DNA of 42,608 bases. Origin: Amycolatopsis coloradensis. GTDB taxonomy: Bacteria > Actinomycetota > Actinomycetes > Mycobacteriales > Pseudonocardiaceae. Shown piece after piece: positions 9,032 through 17,238 of this stretch. The notes under the pieces are model-generated. The model was given only the letters and a program-made list of their open reading frames with translations. It made no database searches and was not told where the DNA came from. Location: the NCBI RefSeq assembly GCF_001953865.1, contig NZ_MQUQ01000016.1:1-42608 (forward strand), read 5' to 3'. A program made the translations under genes and the position numbers. The first letter of the stretch is position 1. Each line of letters begins with the position of its first letter.

Positions 9032-10288
9032 CTATACCCGCAGGTGCATGGTGTTGCGTCTCGGTTCTCCGGTGGGGTCGAGGTAGGCTGGTGCGATGAA
9101 TTCCGGTAGTCCATCCTGGGCGATCTGAACTTTCCATTCGCTTTTGTGGATCAGCCGGTGATGTTTCGTGCAGAGCAGCACCAAATTATCGATTTTCGTT
9201 TCACCGCGATGACGCCAAAACACAATATGGTGAGCCGTGCAGCGCTGCACCGGCATGTCGCAGCCAGGGAACGAACAGCCACCGTCCCGGATCTTCAACG
9301 CGTGCTTCTGCGGCGTAGTAGCAGAACGGCTGGACCGCCCCACGTCGAGGGGTTGCCCGGCTCCGGAGAGCACGACAGGCCGGATCCGGGCATCACAGGC
9401 CAGGATCCGCACATCGGTCGCGGAGATCGGACCGACCAAATCGAGGAGACCGTCGCCGACCTCGGTCATCAGGTCCTCGTAGGCCATGGTGACCAGGATC
9501 TGCGTCGATTCCCCGGCCTGACCGGGAAGATCGGGGCTGGCGGTCTTGAGTCGTACATAGTCGGCGAACGCGTCCCCGTAGCGTTCGCCTTGGCTGCGGG
9601 AGTCTCGGGCACCGTCCACGGCCTTGTGGGGCTTGGCCAACGGATCAAGATCGGACTTCAACCGCGCATAGGTTTCCAGATCCAACGTCCCCGCGAACCC
9701 CAGCGTGCCATCACGATGCTTGACGAACCGCAACTCCGGACGAGCGTCCTTCGGACCCTTGTCACGCGGTTCCTTGCCGTCGGGATCCATCGTGTTCAGC
9801 ATTCGACGCCCGGCCGTGACGATCTCCTTCGGCCCCGCCCGCCGAGCCAGATCGACCAGGATCTTCTCCCCGGCCCGCACCTCCTCCTCGGAAACAAAGG
9901 AGGGGACCTGAGCGAGAGCACCGATGATCGCGTCGATCTGACCACCACCGATCGCACCCTCCGCGGCTGCTTCAGCGGTCAAGGGCGCCAGCGGCGGCAC
10001 AGCGTCTCCGCCGATAGCCACACCAGGGTGCAACGCCAACGCCCGATCAGCGCGAGCACTAGCCTCCTTCTTCGACACATTGAAGTCCTCGAGAATCGAC
10101 CCCATCAACGTCGAATGCCCAGAACACCCACGGATCCCGCGGGAATTCAACTCCGCCAGAATCGCGTACTGCTCCGCATCCAACCGGCGCTTCAACACTT
10201 CGATTTCCTGCTTACGGGCATGCAACGTCCCAGTATCGACACGCCACCACTCGGCGCACGCTCGCTGAGAACTGTTTTCGCTGGCCAC
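9032..10288 (-). CDS. DUF222 / HNH endonuclease domain protein (13E12 repeat family type)
   Basis: 418 aa, GTG start. Residues about 20-310 are a helical DUF222 domain (EIEVLKRRLDAEQYAILAEL, GGGQIDAIIGALAQVPSFVS, LGFAGTLDLETYARLKSDLD). The C-terminal part is an HNH nuclease module: CSFPGCDMPVQRCTAHHIVF, then ETKIDNLVLLCTKHHRLIH, with paired cysteines that probably hold zinc and the His-Asn-His metal-binding set. These genes are multicopy in actinomycetes, and many relatives sit in or near mobile DNA. A role in DNA cleavage is inferred from the domain only; the substrate is unknown. It converges on the IS remnant, 24 bp away, within the accessory patch. Codon use is slightly less GC-rich than in the housekeeping genes around it. 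Confidence 0.88.
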   Translation of the reverse strand: MASENSSQRACAEWWRVDTGTLHARKQEIEVLKRRLDAEQYAILAELNSRGIRGCSGHSTLMGSILEDFNVSKKEASARADRALALHPGVAIGGDAVPPLAPLTAEAAAEGAIGGGQIDAIIGALAQVPSFVSEEEVRAGEKILVDLARRAGPKEIVTAGRRMLNTMDPDGKEPRDKGPKDARPELRFVKHRDGTLGFAGTLDLETYARLKSDLDPLAKPHKAVDGARDSRSQGERYGDAFADYVRLKTASPDLPGQAGESTQILVTMAYEDLMTEVGDGLLDLVGPISATDVRILACDARIRPVVLSGAGQPLDVGRSSRSATTPQKHALKIRDGGCSFPGCDMPVQRCTAHHIVFWRHRGETKIDNLVLLCTKHHRLIHKSEWKVQIAQDGLPEFIAPAYLDPTGEPRRNTMHLRV

Positions 10289-10525
10289 GACACCAACGAT
10301 ACGCCTTATCGAACATATGTGCCAGACCGTTTAGCGTAGCGACCTTTAGTAAAGCGAAGCACCTTAAGAACGCGAAGGAACCCCCGAGACCCGCAAAGTG
10401 ACGCTCAACCGCCCACCTGCCGCAATTAGTCCTCTAGTTGCGATCCACTGGGCAACACAAGAGGTCTGAGTTGCCGTCCGCGCCATCGCCTCTAGGTTGA
10501 CGGGTATGTCGATCTGCGGGGCCCG

Positions 10526-11370
10526 ATGAAGGGGCCCGGATTCCTTCTCGTGCTGCTGGTGGTTCTCGGCGGTGTCAGCGGGCTCGGGTTCCTGCCGCGC
10601 TCACCGCGCTCTTCTGTCTCATCGCGGCGGTCGGCGGGCCGCTCCGGGCGGATCTGCGGTTGCTGGCGTGGTTCGCGCCCGCGGTGATCCTCGCGGTCGG
10701 TGTACCGCGACTGGTGGGCGACGAGTCCCGTGTGGACGTTCCGAAAGGACTGAGGAAGGAACTGCGCCGAATCGAGCTGAGCGGCGCGTTTTCGTGGCGG
10801 TCGGCGTACTCCGCTGCGGGCTCGGGGTGGCGCTGGCCCTCGTCGTCGCGAGTTTCCGGCCCGGCGACCCGCTCACCGTGTCGTTCCTGCTCGGCACTTT
10901 CGCCATCATGCAACCGGAATGGCGTGACAGTCTCAGCAAGGCCTGCCAGCGCATCGGCGGCTCCCTCGCCCTGCTCGGCGGGTTCTCCGTCATGCGGACG
11001 CGGCCCATGATCTTCAACGGCTGCATGGTGCAGATGTCCGTCGGCATGAACGCGACGACCAGACATCTCGATCCGCGGTACGTGCTCGTCGAGTACCTGC
11101 TCCTGATGGTCCTCGCCGCCGCCGTCGCGCAGCACGGCCTGCTCGCCGCGGAACCAGGCACGAAGGAGCCCCGCGCCTGGACAGCGTGACGCGCCGGAGA
11201 AAGCGGCGGAAGCCTTGCGTGGCCTGTCCGTGACGGCCTCGTCGCTTTTGCTGCGCCCCGGATCGACCGGGGTCGCGGACGCCGACGAGGAACAGCGCCT
11301 GGTTCTCGACACGGTCGCCGCCGACGTGGTCTCGGTCGGCAAAGCGGCTCAGACGCTCAAGAGCGCCTAG
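10526..11370 (+). pseudogene. FUSC-type (aromatic acid exporter-like) membrane protein, decayed
   Basis: The reading passes through several frames without one open gene. An ATG at 10526 gives MKGPGFLLVLLVVLGGVSGL. A second frame gives LIAAVGGPLRADLRLLAWFA and AVILAVGVPRLVGDE. A third gives the longest block, GVALALVVASFRPGDPLTVS, FAIMQPEWRDSLSKACQRIG and HLDPRYVLVEYLLLMVLAAA. A last frame from about 11190 gives EKAAEALRGLSVTASSLLL and stops at 11368-11370. The membrane segments and the PEWRDSLSKACQRI block resemble FUSC/fusaric-acid-resistance-like exporters. Several frameshifts, and probably deletions, have destroyed it. It converges on, and overlaps by 4 bp, the intact gene ending at 11367. 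Confidence 0.6.
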
Positions 11371-11927
11371 CTGTCCGCTTTGGTCTTGTCGCGGTGCTCT
11401 CCGGCGATCTCGGCGTCGGGAGTGCACAGCGCGCACGGAGTGAATCCGAGCTGACGCGCCTCGCCGATACCGAGCGGGATCGTGGCCCGGGTTTCGAGCC
11501 ACGCGCAAGTCGTCACGTGATAGCGCGGGTATTCGTCGACGACGACGACCTCGACCTCGAGTTCGGAGACGACCACCACATCGGCGGGGTCGCTCTCCTC
11601 CTCGCCCGGGTCGCCATTGCGCTGAGGCTCCGGAGCTTCGTCCGCGTCGCCCAGCTCACCGGCGGCGGGCATCAGGACGGTCTGCTTGTCGTCGGCTTCG
11701 TCAGGCTCGTCGGCTTCCGGCTCCTCGTCGGCTTCGCCGTCCGCCGTTTCCTCGGCGGGAGCGACGGCCCGCTTCTTCCGGCGGCGCAGCAAGTCGAAGA
11801 CGAGCAGCAACCCGGCGACGACGGAGAGGCCGATGGAGATCCAAGCCCATAGGGAGTTCGCGGTGATGAGCGCCGCGACGAGCAGCCCCAGAGCCGCCAG
11901 TACCAGTACTAGGACGATGTAGAGCAC
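11367..11927 (-). CDS. Small membrane protein with acidic linker, Rv2144c-like neighbour of wag31
   Basis: 186 aa, GTG start. Two membrane segments lie at residues 2-22 and 27-45 (MLYIVLVLVLAALGLLVAAL, then WISIGLSVVAGLLLVFDLL), followed by RRRKKR on the cytoplasmic side. A long acidic linker (about 55-115, rich in E, D and A) leads to a conserved-looking C-terminal module with VVVVDEYPRYH, CAWL, IPLGIGEARQLGFTPCALC. Paired cysteines there suggest a metal site or disulphide. The gene follows wag31 on the same strand, 93 bp away with a hairpin between. Position and topology match the membrane protein next to wag31 in M. tuberculosis (Rv2144c). The function is unknown. Confidence 0.75.
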   Translation of the reverse strand: MLYIVLVLVLAALGLLVAALITANSLWAWISIGLSVVAGLLLVFDLLRRRKKRAVAPAEETADGEADEEPEADEPDEADDKQTVLMPAAGELGDADEAPEPQRNGDPGEEESDPADVVVVSELEVEVVVVDEYPRYHVTTCAWLETRATIPLGIGEARQLGFTPCALCTPDAEIAGEHRDKTKADS

Positions 11928-11955
11928 GGTGAATTACAACACGACGGGCAAGCGA

Positions 11956-11991
11956 AACGGCCCCGACCCTCCGGAGAGTGCCGAGGCCGTT
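11956..11991 (-). terminator. Hairpin after wag31
   Basis: AACGGCC at 11956-11962 pairs with GGCCGTT at 11985-11991, with an inner CTCCGGAG palindrome. It lies 29 bp past the wag31 stop. There is no U-tract, as is common in actinomycetes. It may attenuate rather than stop transcription into the gene at 11927. Confidence 0.5.
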
Positions 11992-12020
11992 CCACTGTGT
12001 AGAAAACCCCAGGTGAGAAA

Positions 12021-12884
12021 TCAGCCCGCTTCGGCCCGAGGACCGAACGAGTAACCCTGTCCGCCGCCCGAGGACGACCCCGACTGCCCCGAGTTCGACG
12101 AAGACGCCGAAGCGGGAGCGGCCGAACCACGGTCGTCGAGCTCACGCAGCTGGGACTCGAGGAACCCGCGCAGCCTCGTGCGGTATTCCCGCTCGATCGT
12201 GCGCAGCTCTTCGATCTTCTTGCCCAGCGAGCCCTTCTCCGCGTTCATGTTGTTCATGGTCTCGGTGTACTTGCGCTGAGCCTCGCGCTCCATGGTCGTC
12301 GCCTTGTCGCGCGCCTGGCGCTCCAAGGTCTCGGCACGGGTCCGCGCGTCGTTCAGCATGGTCTCGGCGCGGGTGCGCGCCTCGTTCACCATCGAGTCCG
12401 ACTTCGACCGTGCGTCCGAGAGCAACTGCTCGGACTTGGTCCTCGCCTCGGCGAGCATGCCGTCCGACTCGGTCTTGGCCTCGGCGGTGAGCCGGTCGGC
12501 CATTTCCTGCGCCAGCCCGAGCACCTTGGCGGCCTGGACGTTGGGCTCCCCGTTGTCCGGCACCATCGAATGGGCCTGGGTCTGCTCCATCGCCGACTGC
12601 GGCGGTGGCACCGGGGCCAGGCGACGCGACGGCTCGTCGCGCACCTGTGGCGGCGGGCCGACAGCTCCCGCCTTGGCGTTTTCGAGCTCTCCACGGGTGG
12701 TCTCAAGCTCGTTGTCGAGCTGTTCGACCTGCTGCCGCAGCTCGTTGTTGTCCTCGATCAACCGGGCAAGCTCGGTCTCCACCAGGTCGAGGAACGCGTC
12801 CACCTCGTCCTCGTTGTAGCCCCTTTTGCCTATGGGCGGCTTGCTGAACGCGACGTTGTGCACGTCAGCGGGGGTCAACGACAT
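12021..12884 (-). CDS. wag31: DivIVA/Wag31 polar growth protein
   Basis: Coiled-coil scaffold that marks the poles and recruits the cell-wall machinery for tip growth, 287 aa. The conserved N-terminal membrane-binding domain is visible: MSLTPADVHNVAFSKPPIGK, then RGYNEDEVDAFLDLVETELA. A first coiled coil spans about 35-70, a variable Pro/Arg linker about 75-115, and a second long coiled coil about 120-245 with repeated EARTKSE, DARSKSD and EARTRAE heptad-like units. The C-terminal tail is Ser/Gly-rich. It is the last recognisable member of the ftsZ-side division cluster here. In mycobacteria the protein is essential and phosphorylated by Ser/Thr kinases; neither is testable here. Confidence 0.95.
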   Translation of the reverse strand: MSLTPADVHNVAFSKPPIGKRGYNEDEVDAFLDLVETELARLIEDNNELRQQVEQLDNELETTRGELENAKAGAVGPPPQVRDEPSRRLAPVPPPQSAMEQTQAHSMVPDNGEPNVQAAKVLGLAQEMADRLTAEAKTESDGMLAEARTKSEQLLSDARSKSDSMVNEARTRAETMLNDARTRAETLERQARDKATTMEREAQRKYTETMNNMNAEKGSLGKKIEELRTIEREYRTRLRGFLESQLRELDDRGSAAPASASSSNSGQSGSSSGGGQGYSFGPRAEAG

Positions 12885-12938
12885 CAGATCACCTCACGCA
12901 CTCCATGGCCTGCAGGTCCACCCGGGCTTCCCCGAAAA

Positions 12939-13223
12939 TCACCCTGGCGTTGTCAGCTGCATCGCGAAGAACACAACCAACAGCAGCACCATAATCGATA
13001 AGTCCAGTCCGACGCCGCCGATTCGTACGGTCGGGATGATTCGTCTGAACAGACGAACCGGTGGGTCGGTCACTGTGTAGATGGTCTCGAGCGTTACCGC
13101 AACCCCTCCGGCAGGACGCCACTCGCGAGCGAAAGCACGCACGAGTTCGACGACGATCCGTGCCGTCAGCAGGAGCCAGAAAGCGAACAGCACGTACCAG
13201 ACGACCAGCAACACAGCATTCAC
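12939..13223 (-). CDS. YggT family membrane protein
   Basis: 94 aa, GTG start. One N-terminal membrane segment (about 3-25, LLVVWYVLFAFWLLLTARIV) and one C-terminal (about 72-91, LSIMVLLLVVFFAMQLT) flank the family signature TDPPVRLFRRIIPTVRIGG. YggT proteins are conserved between sepF and wag31 in actinobacteria and are thought to take part in division-site or osmotic functions. The molecular activity is unknown. It lies 54 bp upstream of wag31 and 105 bp after sepF on the same strand. Confidence 0.9.
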   Translation of the reverse strand: MNAVLLVVWYVLFAFWLLLTARIVVELVRAFAREWRPAGGVAVTLETIYTVTDPPVRLFRRIIPTVRIGGVGLDLSIMVLLLVVFFAMQLTTPG

Positions 13224-13328
13224 GTAACCACTCTGCCATGCCTCGCGTCAAAAGACGCAGTTGACGGGCACGAGATGCCGATGAGTCGACAAAATCACAT
13301 CCGGCTGCGCTCAGCGGTCACCGGGTGA

Positions 13329-13937
13329 TCAGCCGCGCAGGAACAATCCACCTTCGGCGATCCGCCGGCGGTCTTCCGCCGTGACGTCCACATCGGGCGG
13401 TGAGAGAAGGAACACCTTGTTGGTGACCTTGTCCATCGACCCTCGCAACGCGAAAGCGAGCCCCGCGGCGAAGTCGACGAGACGCTTCGCGTCCGCGTTC
13501 TCCATCTCGGTGAGGTTCATGATCACCGGGATGCCTTCGCGATAGTGCTCGCCGATCGCCCGCGCCTCCGCGTAGCTCGTCGGGTGCAGCGTGGTGATCC
13601 GGCTCAGCGGGTCACGGACGGCCGGACGGACCGGCTCCGTGACCGGACGCAGCCGGGCGACCGGTTCCGGCTGGCGGTCCATCGCCAGTGCCCCGTGGAC
13701 CGCCGGCTCCGCCGCGACCACGGAGCGTGACCGAGCCCGGGCGACGGGCTCGTCATACGTGTCTTCGACGTCCCGGTAACGTCCACCCCGCGACCGGGCT
13801 GGTGGCTCGTCGTCGTAGTCGTCGTCGACATAATCCTTTGAGGCGTAGCCTCGCCGGTAGTCCTCTTCGACGTCATAGCCGTCTTCGTCCGCGGGCACCA
13901 TCCCGAAGTAGGCCTTCAGCTTCTGCAGCGCGCTCAT
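13329..13937 (-). CDS. sepF: Cell division protein SepF
   Basis: Cytoplasmic FtsZ-binding and membrane-tethering protein, 202 aa. An N-terminal amphipathic helix (MSALQKLKAYFGMVPADEDG) serves as membrane anchor. A long acidic/arginine-rich linker covers about 20-110. The C-terminal SepF core (about 112-200) has ITTLHPTSYAEARAIGEHYR, GIPVIMNLTEMENADAKRLV and DFAAGLAFALRGSMDKVTN. Actinobacteria lack FtsA and ZipA, and SepF is the main membrane anchor for FtsZ there. It sits in the usual place between yggS and yggT. Confidence 0.95.
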   Translation of the reverse strand: MSALQKLKAYFGMVPADEDGYDVEEDYRRGYASKDYVDDDYDDEPPARSRGGRYRDVEDTYDEPVARARSRSVVAAEPAVHGALAMDRQPEPVARLRPVTEPVRPAVRDPLSRITTLHPTSYAEARAIGEHYREGIPVIMNLTEMENADAKRLVDFAAGLAFALRGSMDKVTNKVFLLSPPDVDVTAEDRRRIAEGGLFLRG

Positions 13938-14019
13938 GCCTCTCCCTAGCCTTAGCCGCGTCCCGCACCGTGCTCCCCCGCCCCTGTCACCACTCCCCGT
14001 AGCGACGAGACGGTATTCC

Positions 14020-14751
14020 CTAGGGCGAGGCTAAACCGCGCCCACCGAGCAACGCGGTTCCGACACGCACACAGGTCGAGCCGTGCGCGATCGCCTGTTC
14101 GAGATCATGGCTCATTCCGGCGGAGAGTTCACGGGCTTTTGGGTGTTCTTCCCGCAGGCGCTCCGACGCACGAGCGAGCTTCTCGAACGCTTCCGCGGGA
14201 TCAATACCCAGTGGAGCCACCGCCATAAGCCCGCAGAGCCGAATATCACCCACATGGGCTATCCGCTCCGTCACTTGGCCTACCTCGTTCACCCGGACGC
14301 CGCCGCGCTTCGGATCGTCATCGAGACTTACTTGAATGAGGACGTCCAACGGGTGATCGCGTTGCCCGGAATCGAGCGCCGACCTGGTCGCCTTCGCGAG
14401 CGCGTCGGCGAGGCGTTCGGAGTCGACGGACTGGACCTCGTCGGCCCAGCGGACGACCGATTTGGCCTTGTTCCGCTGGAGACTGCCGACCATGTGCCAG
14501 CGGACGCGGGCGTCCGGACGCAGACCGGCGACCTCTTCGGCCTTCGCGCCCGCCTCCTGATCGCGGTTCTCGGCGAGGTCGACCACGCCGAGGTCGGCGA
14601 GCAGCGCGGCGTCGAGCGCCGGGAAGGTCTTGGTGACCGCGAGCAGCCGGACCTCGTCGCGCTCCCGGCCTGCGGCCTCGCACGCCGCGGCGATCCGGTC
14701 TTCCACCTCGGCGAGATTGGCGGCGAGTTCCTTCTTACGGGCGTCACTCAC
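14020..14751 (-). CDS. YggS/PLPBP family pyridoxal-phosphate homeostasis protein
   Basis: PLP-binding protein of 243 aa with an alanine-racemase-like TIM-barrel, cytoplasmic. The family keeps free pyridoxal phosphate balanced and has no known catalysis. The PLP lysine is K41 in RLLAVTKTFP. Other family blocks are LAENRDQEAGAKAEEVAGL, WHMVGSLQRNKAKSVV, GLMAVAPLGIDPAEAFEKL, LSAGMSHDLEQAIAHGST and VRVGTALLGGR. The frame stays open far upstream, but the GTG at 14751 is chosen because it overlaps the pgeF stop by 4 bp (GTGA), giving translational coupling, and because homologues begin there. Confidence 0.93.
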   Translation of the reverse strand: MSDARKKELAANLAEVEDRIAAACEAAGRERDEVRLLAVTKTFPALDAALLADLGVVDLAENRDQEAGAKAEEVAGLRPDARVRWHMVGSLQRNKAKSVVRWADEVQSVDSERLADALAKATRSALDSGQRDHPLDVLIQVSLDDDPKRGGVRVNEVGQVTERIAHVGDIRLCGLMAVAPLGIDPAEAFEKLARASERLREEHPKARELSAGMSHDLEQAIAHGSTCVRVGTALLGGRGLASP

Positions 14752-15470
14752 GAGGCGTCCAGCCACGTGATGCCCGCGATCCGGCCGGTGGTGCCGTCGC
14801 GGCGGAAGCTGAACAGCGTCTTGTCTTCGTTGGTACAGCGCGGGTCGACGCCGATCTTGCCGACGCCGAGGTCGGCCAGTTGCCGCCAGAGCCCGGCGCG
14901 CAGGTCGAGCCCCGGGGTGCCTTTGCGGGTTTTGCAGGCGCTGCCCGGCACGTGTTTCTCCACGTCGGCGGCCATGTCGGCGGGGACTTCGTAGCAGTCG
15001 CCGCAGATCGCGGGACCAAGCAGCGCCTCGGTCCGGCCTGGTTCGGCGCCGAGCGAGCGCATCGCCTCGATCGCGGCGGGGACGACGCCCACCCTGGCGC
15101 CGACACGGCCCGCGTGGACAGCGGCGACGACACCGGCTTCGACGTCGGCGAGCATGACGGGAACGCAGTCTGCGACGAGCACGACGAGTGCGACACCGAC
15201 CTCGGCCGTCACCAGAGCGTCGGTCGCTTCGGCGGCGGAGGTCTCGGAGCCGTCGACGACGGTGGCGGTGCGGCCGTGGACCTGTTCCATCCACGCCAGT
15301 TTGTCCTCGGCGAGGCCGAGTTCGGTGGCGAGACGTTTGCGGTTGGCGAAGACGTCGCCCGCGTCGTCACCGACGTGATCACCGAGGTTGAAGGTGTCGT
15401 AAGGGGCACGAGAAGCCCCGCCCACCCTTGTCGTGACGACCCGCCGTACCCGCAAAACAGCCTCCCACAC
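14748..15470 (-). CDS. pgeF: Peptidoglycan editing factor PgeF / YfiH-like purine nucleoside phosphorylase
   Basis: Multicopper-laccase-fold protein of the YfiH/LACC1 family, about 240 aa. Members phosphorolyse or deaminate adenosine-type nucleosides. PgeF also prevents L-Ser misincorporation into peptidoglycan stems in E. coli. Metal-site residues are visible in WMEQVHGRTATVVDG, VLVADCVPVMLADVEAGVVA and AVHAGRVG. The start is uncertain. The frame is open to a TTG at 15503, but that extension lies inside a 15-bp tandem repeat. The GTG at 15470 follows the repeat directly and is followed by the family motif RVRRVVTTRVGG. It lies between ftsZ and yggS, as in most actinobacteria. Confidence 0.88.
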   Translation of the reverse strand: MWEAVLRVRRVVTTRVGGASRAPYDTFNLGDHVGDDAGDVFANRKRLATELGLAEDKLAWMEQVHGRTATVVDGSETSAAEATDALVTAEVGVALVVLVADCVPVMLADVEAGVVAAVHAGRVGARVGVVPAAIEAMRSLGAEPGRTEALLGPAICGDCYEVPADMAADVEKHVPGSACKTRKGTPGLDLRAGLWRQLADLGVGKIGVDPRCTNEDKTLFSFRRDGTTGRIAGITWLDAS

Positions 15471-15529
15471 CAAGGCGACCCCAGCCAAGGTGACCACGAC
15501 CAAAGTGACCGTGGCTAAGGTGACCGAGG
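15470..15529. repeat. Four tandem 15-bp units upstream of pgeF
   Basis: Four end-to-end 15-bp units (15470, 15485, 15500, 15515) share CCAAGGTGACC followed by four variable bases, with a few substitutions each. The unit length is a multiple of three. The array sits between ftsZ and pgeF and overlaps the uncertain pgeF 5' end. Confidence 0.85.
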
Positions 15530-15575
15530 TCTTTTGATCTTTTGAAGTCGCGCCTTCTGGCCGACAGGCCCCGCT

Positions 15576-15647
15576 ATCACGATGGCAGGGCGCCCCCTCA
15601 AGGGAAAATGTACCTTCCCCCTGAAATGAGCGCCCTGTCAGCGTGAT
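15576..15647. terminator. Long nested hairpin after ftsZ
   Basis: 18-bp arms (15576-15593 and 15630-15647) match at 16 positions and enclose an inner hairpin (CTCAAGGGAA with TTCCCCCTGA). It lies 18 bp past the ftsZ stop and may end or attenuate ftsZ transcripts before pgeF. Confidence 0.65.
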
Positions 15648-15665
15648 CGCGGCAGCGCGATGAAA

Positions 15666-16988
15666 CTACCGCCGCATGAAGGGAGGCACGTCGACCTCGT
15701 CGTCCGACGGATCGTCGTGCACCGGGGTGGCGCGGCCGGGCAGGCTGCCGTGGGTCGAGTTCGACCCGATCGGCGAGTACCCGCGCGAGCCGCCGCCGGG
15801 CTGCGGAAGTCCGCCGCTCAGCGAGCTGTTGCCCTCGTTGCGGGAGGACGGCATCGGCGTGTGCGTGCGCGGCGGCGCGACCGGGTAGCCGTTCGAACCG
15901 GTCGACGGCACCGGAGTCGCCCCGGAGGGCGGGCTCTGCACCGGAGTCGCCCCACCGCCGTTGACCTGGCCCGCCTGGGCGGACGCGGTCGAGTTCGACC
16001 GGGAGCCGAACGTCGACGGGTCGAGCTTCTTGTGCGTCGGCGTGCCGGCGTCGAAACCGGCCGCGATCACGGTGACCCGGACCTCGTCGCCGAGCGAGTC
16101 GTCGATGATCGTCCCGAAGATGATGTTCGCGTCGGGGTGCGCGGACTCCTGCACCAGCGACGCGGCCTCGTTGATCTCGAACAGGCCGAGGTCCGACCCG
16201 CCCGCGATCGACAGCAGCGCGCCGTGCGCCCCGTCCATGGACGCTTCCAGCAGCGGCGAGTTGATCGCCTTCTCCGCCGCCTGGATCGCCCGGCCCTCGC
16301 CGCGCGCCGAGCCGATGCCCATCAGCGCGGAGCCCGCGCCGGACATGACGCTCTTGACGTCGGCGAAGTCCAGGTTGATCAGACCCGGCGTGGTGATCAG
16401 GTCGGTGATGCCCTGGACACCCGAAAGCAGGACCTCGTCCGCCGAGCGGAAGGCGTCCATCAGCGAAACGCCGATGTCGCCCAGCTGCAGCAGCCGGTCG
16501 TTCGGGATGACGATCAGGGTGTCGCATTCGTTGCGCAGCTGCTGGATGCCGTCTTCGGCCTGCTTGCTGCGGCGTTTGCCCTCGAAGGTGAACGGGCGGG
16601 TGACGACGCCGATGGTCAGCGCGCCGAGTTTGCGGGCGATCTGGGCGACGACGGGCGCGCCACCGGTGCCGGTGCCACCGCCTTCACCCGCGGTCACGAA
16701 CACCATGTCGGCGCCCTTGATGACCTCTTCGATCTCGTCGCGGTGGTCCTCGGCGGCCTTCTGCCCCACCTCGGGGGCGGCGCCGGCACCGAGGCCGCGG
16801 GTCAGTTCCCGGCCGATGTCGAGCTTGACGTCGGCGTCGGACATGAGCAGTGCCTGAGCGTCGGTGTTCACCGCGATGAACTCGACACCCTTGAGGCCGA
16901 CCTCGATCATGCGGTTCACGGCGTTCACTCCGCCGCCGCCGATACCGACGACCTTGATCACCGCAAGGTAGTTGTGCGGGGGCGTCAT
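15666..16988 (-). CDS. ftsZ: Cell division GTPase FtsZ
   Basis: Tubulin homologue that forms the Z-ring, 440 aa. N-terminal MTPPHNYLAVIKVVGIGGGG leads into the GTP-binding domain, with the tubulin signature GGGTGTGG at 103-110. The T7 loop region shows NLDFADVKSVMSGAGSALMG. A variable Ser/Pro/Gly-rich linker (about 325-425) ends in the conserved C-terminal peptide DDEVDVPPFMRR, which binds SepF and FtsW-type partners. The gene has its own upstream promoter-like region (TTGACA on the minus strand at 17087-17082). The expected upstream neighbour ftsQ is absent; the next gene upstream is rskA. Confidence 0.98.
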   Translation of the reverse strand: MTPPHNYLAVIKVVGIGGGGVNAVNRMIEVGLKGVEFIAVNTDAQALLMSDADVKLDIGRELTRGLGAGAAPEVGQKAAEDHRDEIEEVIKGADMVFVTAGEGGGTGTGGAPVVAQIARKLGALTIGVVTRPFTFEGKRRSKQAEDGIQQLRNECDTLIVIPNDRLLQLGDIGVSLMDAFRSADEVLLSGVQGITDLITTPGLINLDFADVKSVMSGAGSALMGIGSARGEGRAIQAAEKAINSPLLEASMDGAHGALLSIAGGSDLGLFEINEAASLVQESAHPDANIIFGTIIDDSLGDEVRVTVIAAGFDAGTPTHKKLDPSTFGSRSNSTASAQAGQVNGGGATPVQSPPSGATPVPSTGSNGYPVAPPRTHTPMPSSRNEGNSSLSGGLPQPGGGSRGYSPIGSNSTHGSLPGRATPVHDDPSDDEVDVPPFMRR

Positions 16989-17057
16989 CGGAGCCGCCTT
17001 CCTGATCGTGTGTGCTCGTGTTGCCCGCCGGTCGCTGAGCCTCAGCTGAAACCCTCG

Positions 17058-17087
17058 AGCTGAAGTTCAGATTGAGAGTTATGTCAA
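17058..17087 (-). promoter_or_regulatory. Putative ftsZ promoter region
   Basis: A TTGACA hexamer (17087-17082) is followed by TAACTCTCAATCTGAACTT. A TTGACATAACyCT-type string upstream of ftsZ is familiar from other actinomycetes (from memory). A -10 element at 17-18 bp is poor (TTCAGC or TCAGCT), so the exact promoter is uncertain. The roughly 150 bp between it and rskA hold no gene I can recognise. Confidence 0.45.
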
Positions 17088-17238
17088 CTGCCGACGTTGA
17101 AGCAGGACGGTATGCACCAGGCAGGCTCGAATCCAGTAGCCACGCCGTGTGTCGCAAAGGTGTTTTGCCACAACATGTTCCCGGGCGCAAGAGCGAGACC
17201 CCGCCGCAGCGCTGAACGGCGGCCTGGTAGGAGCGGGA

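Noticed and set aside
8034..9137. Long minus-strand open frame across the IS remnant
   Set aside because: It runs antisense through the transposase, the unknown pseudogene and the HNH gene end, and its protein is composition-like with no family motif.
10289..10525. Small gene in the gap between the HNH gene and the FUSC remnant
   Set aside because: No coding-like frame; only a weak GCAATTAG/CTAGTTGC repeat and a TTGACG string near 10497, neither enough to call a promoter or a gene.
17115..17145. tRNA-like T-loop string (GGATTCGAGCC on the minus strand) upstream of ftsZ
   Set aside because: The flanking bases do not form a T-stem and no acceptor, D or anticodon arm could be built around it.
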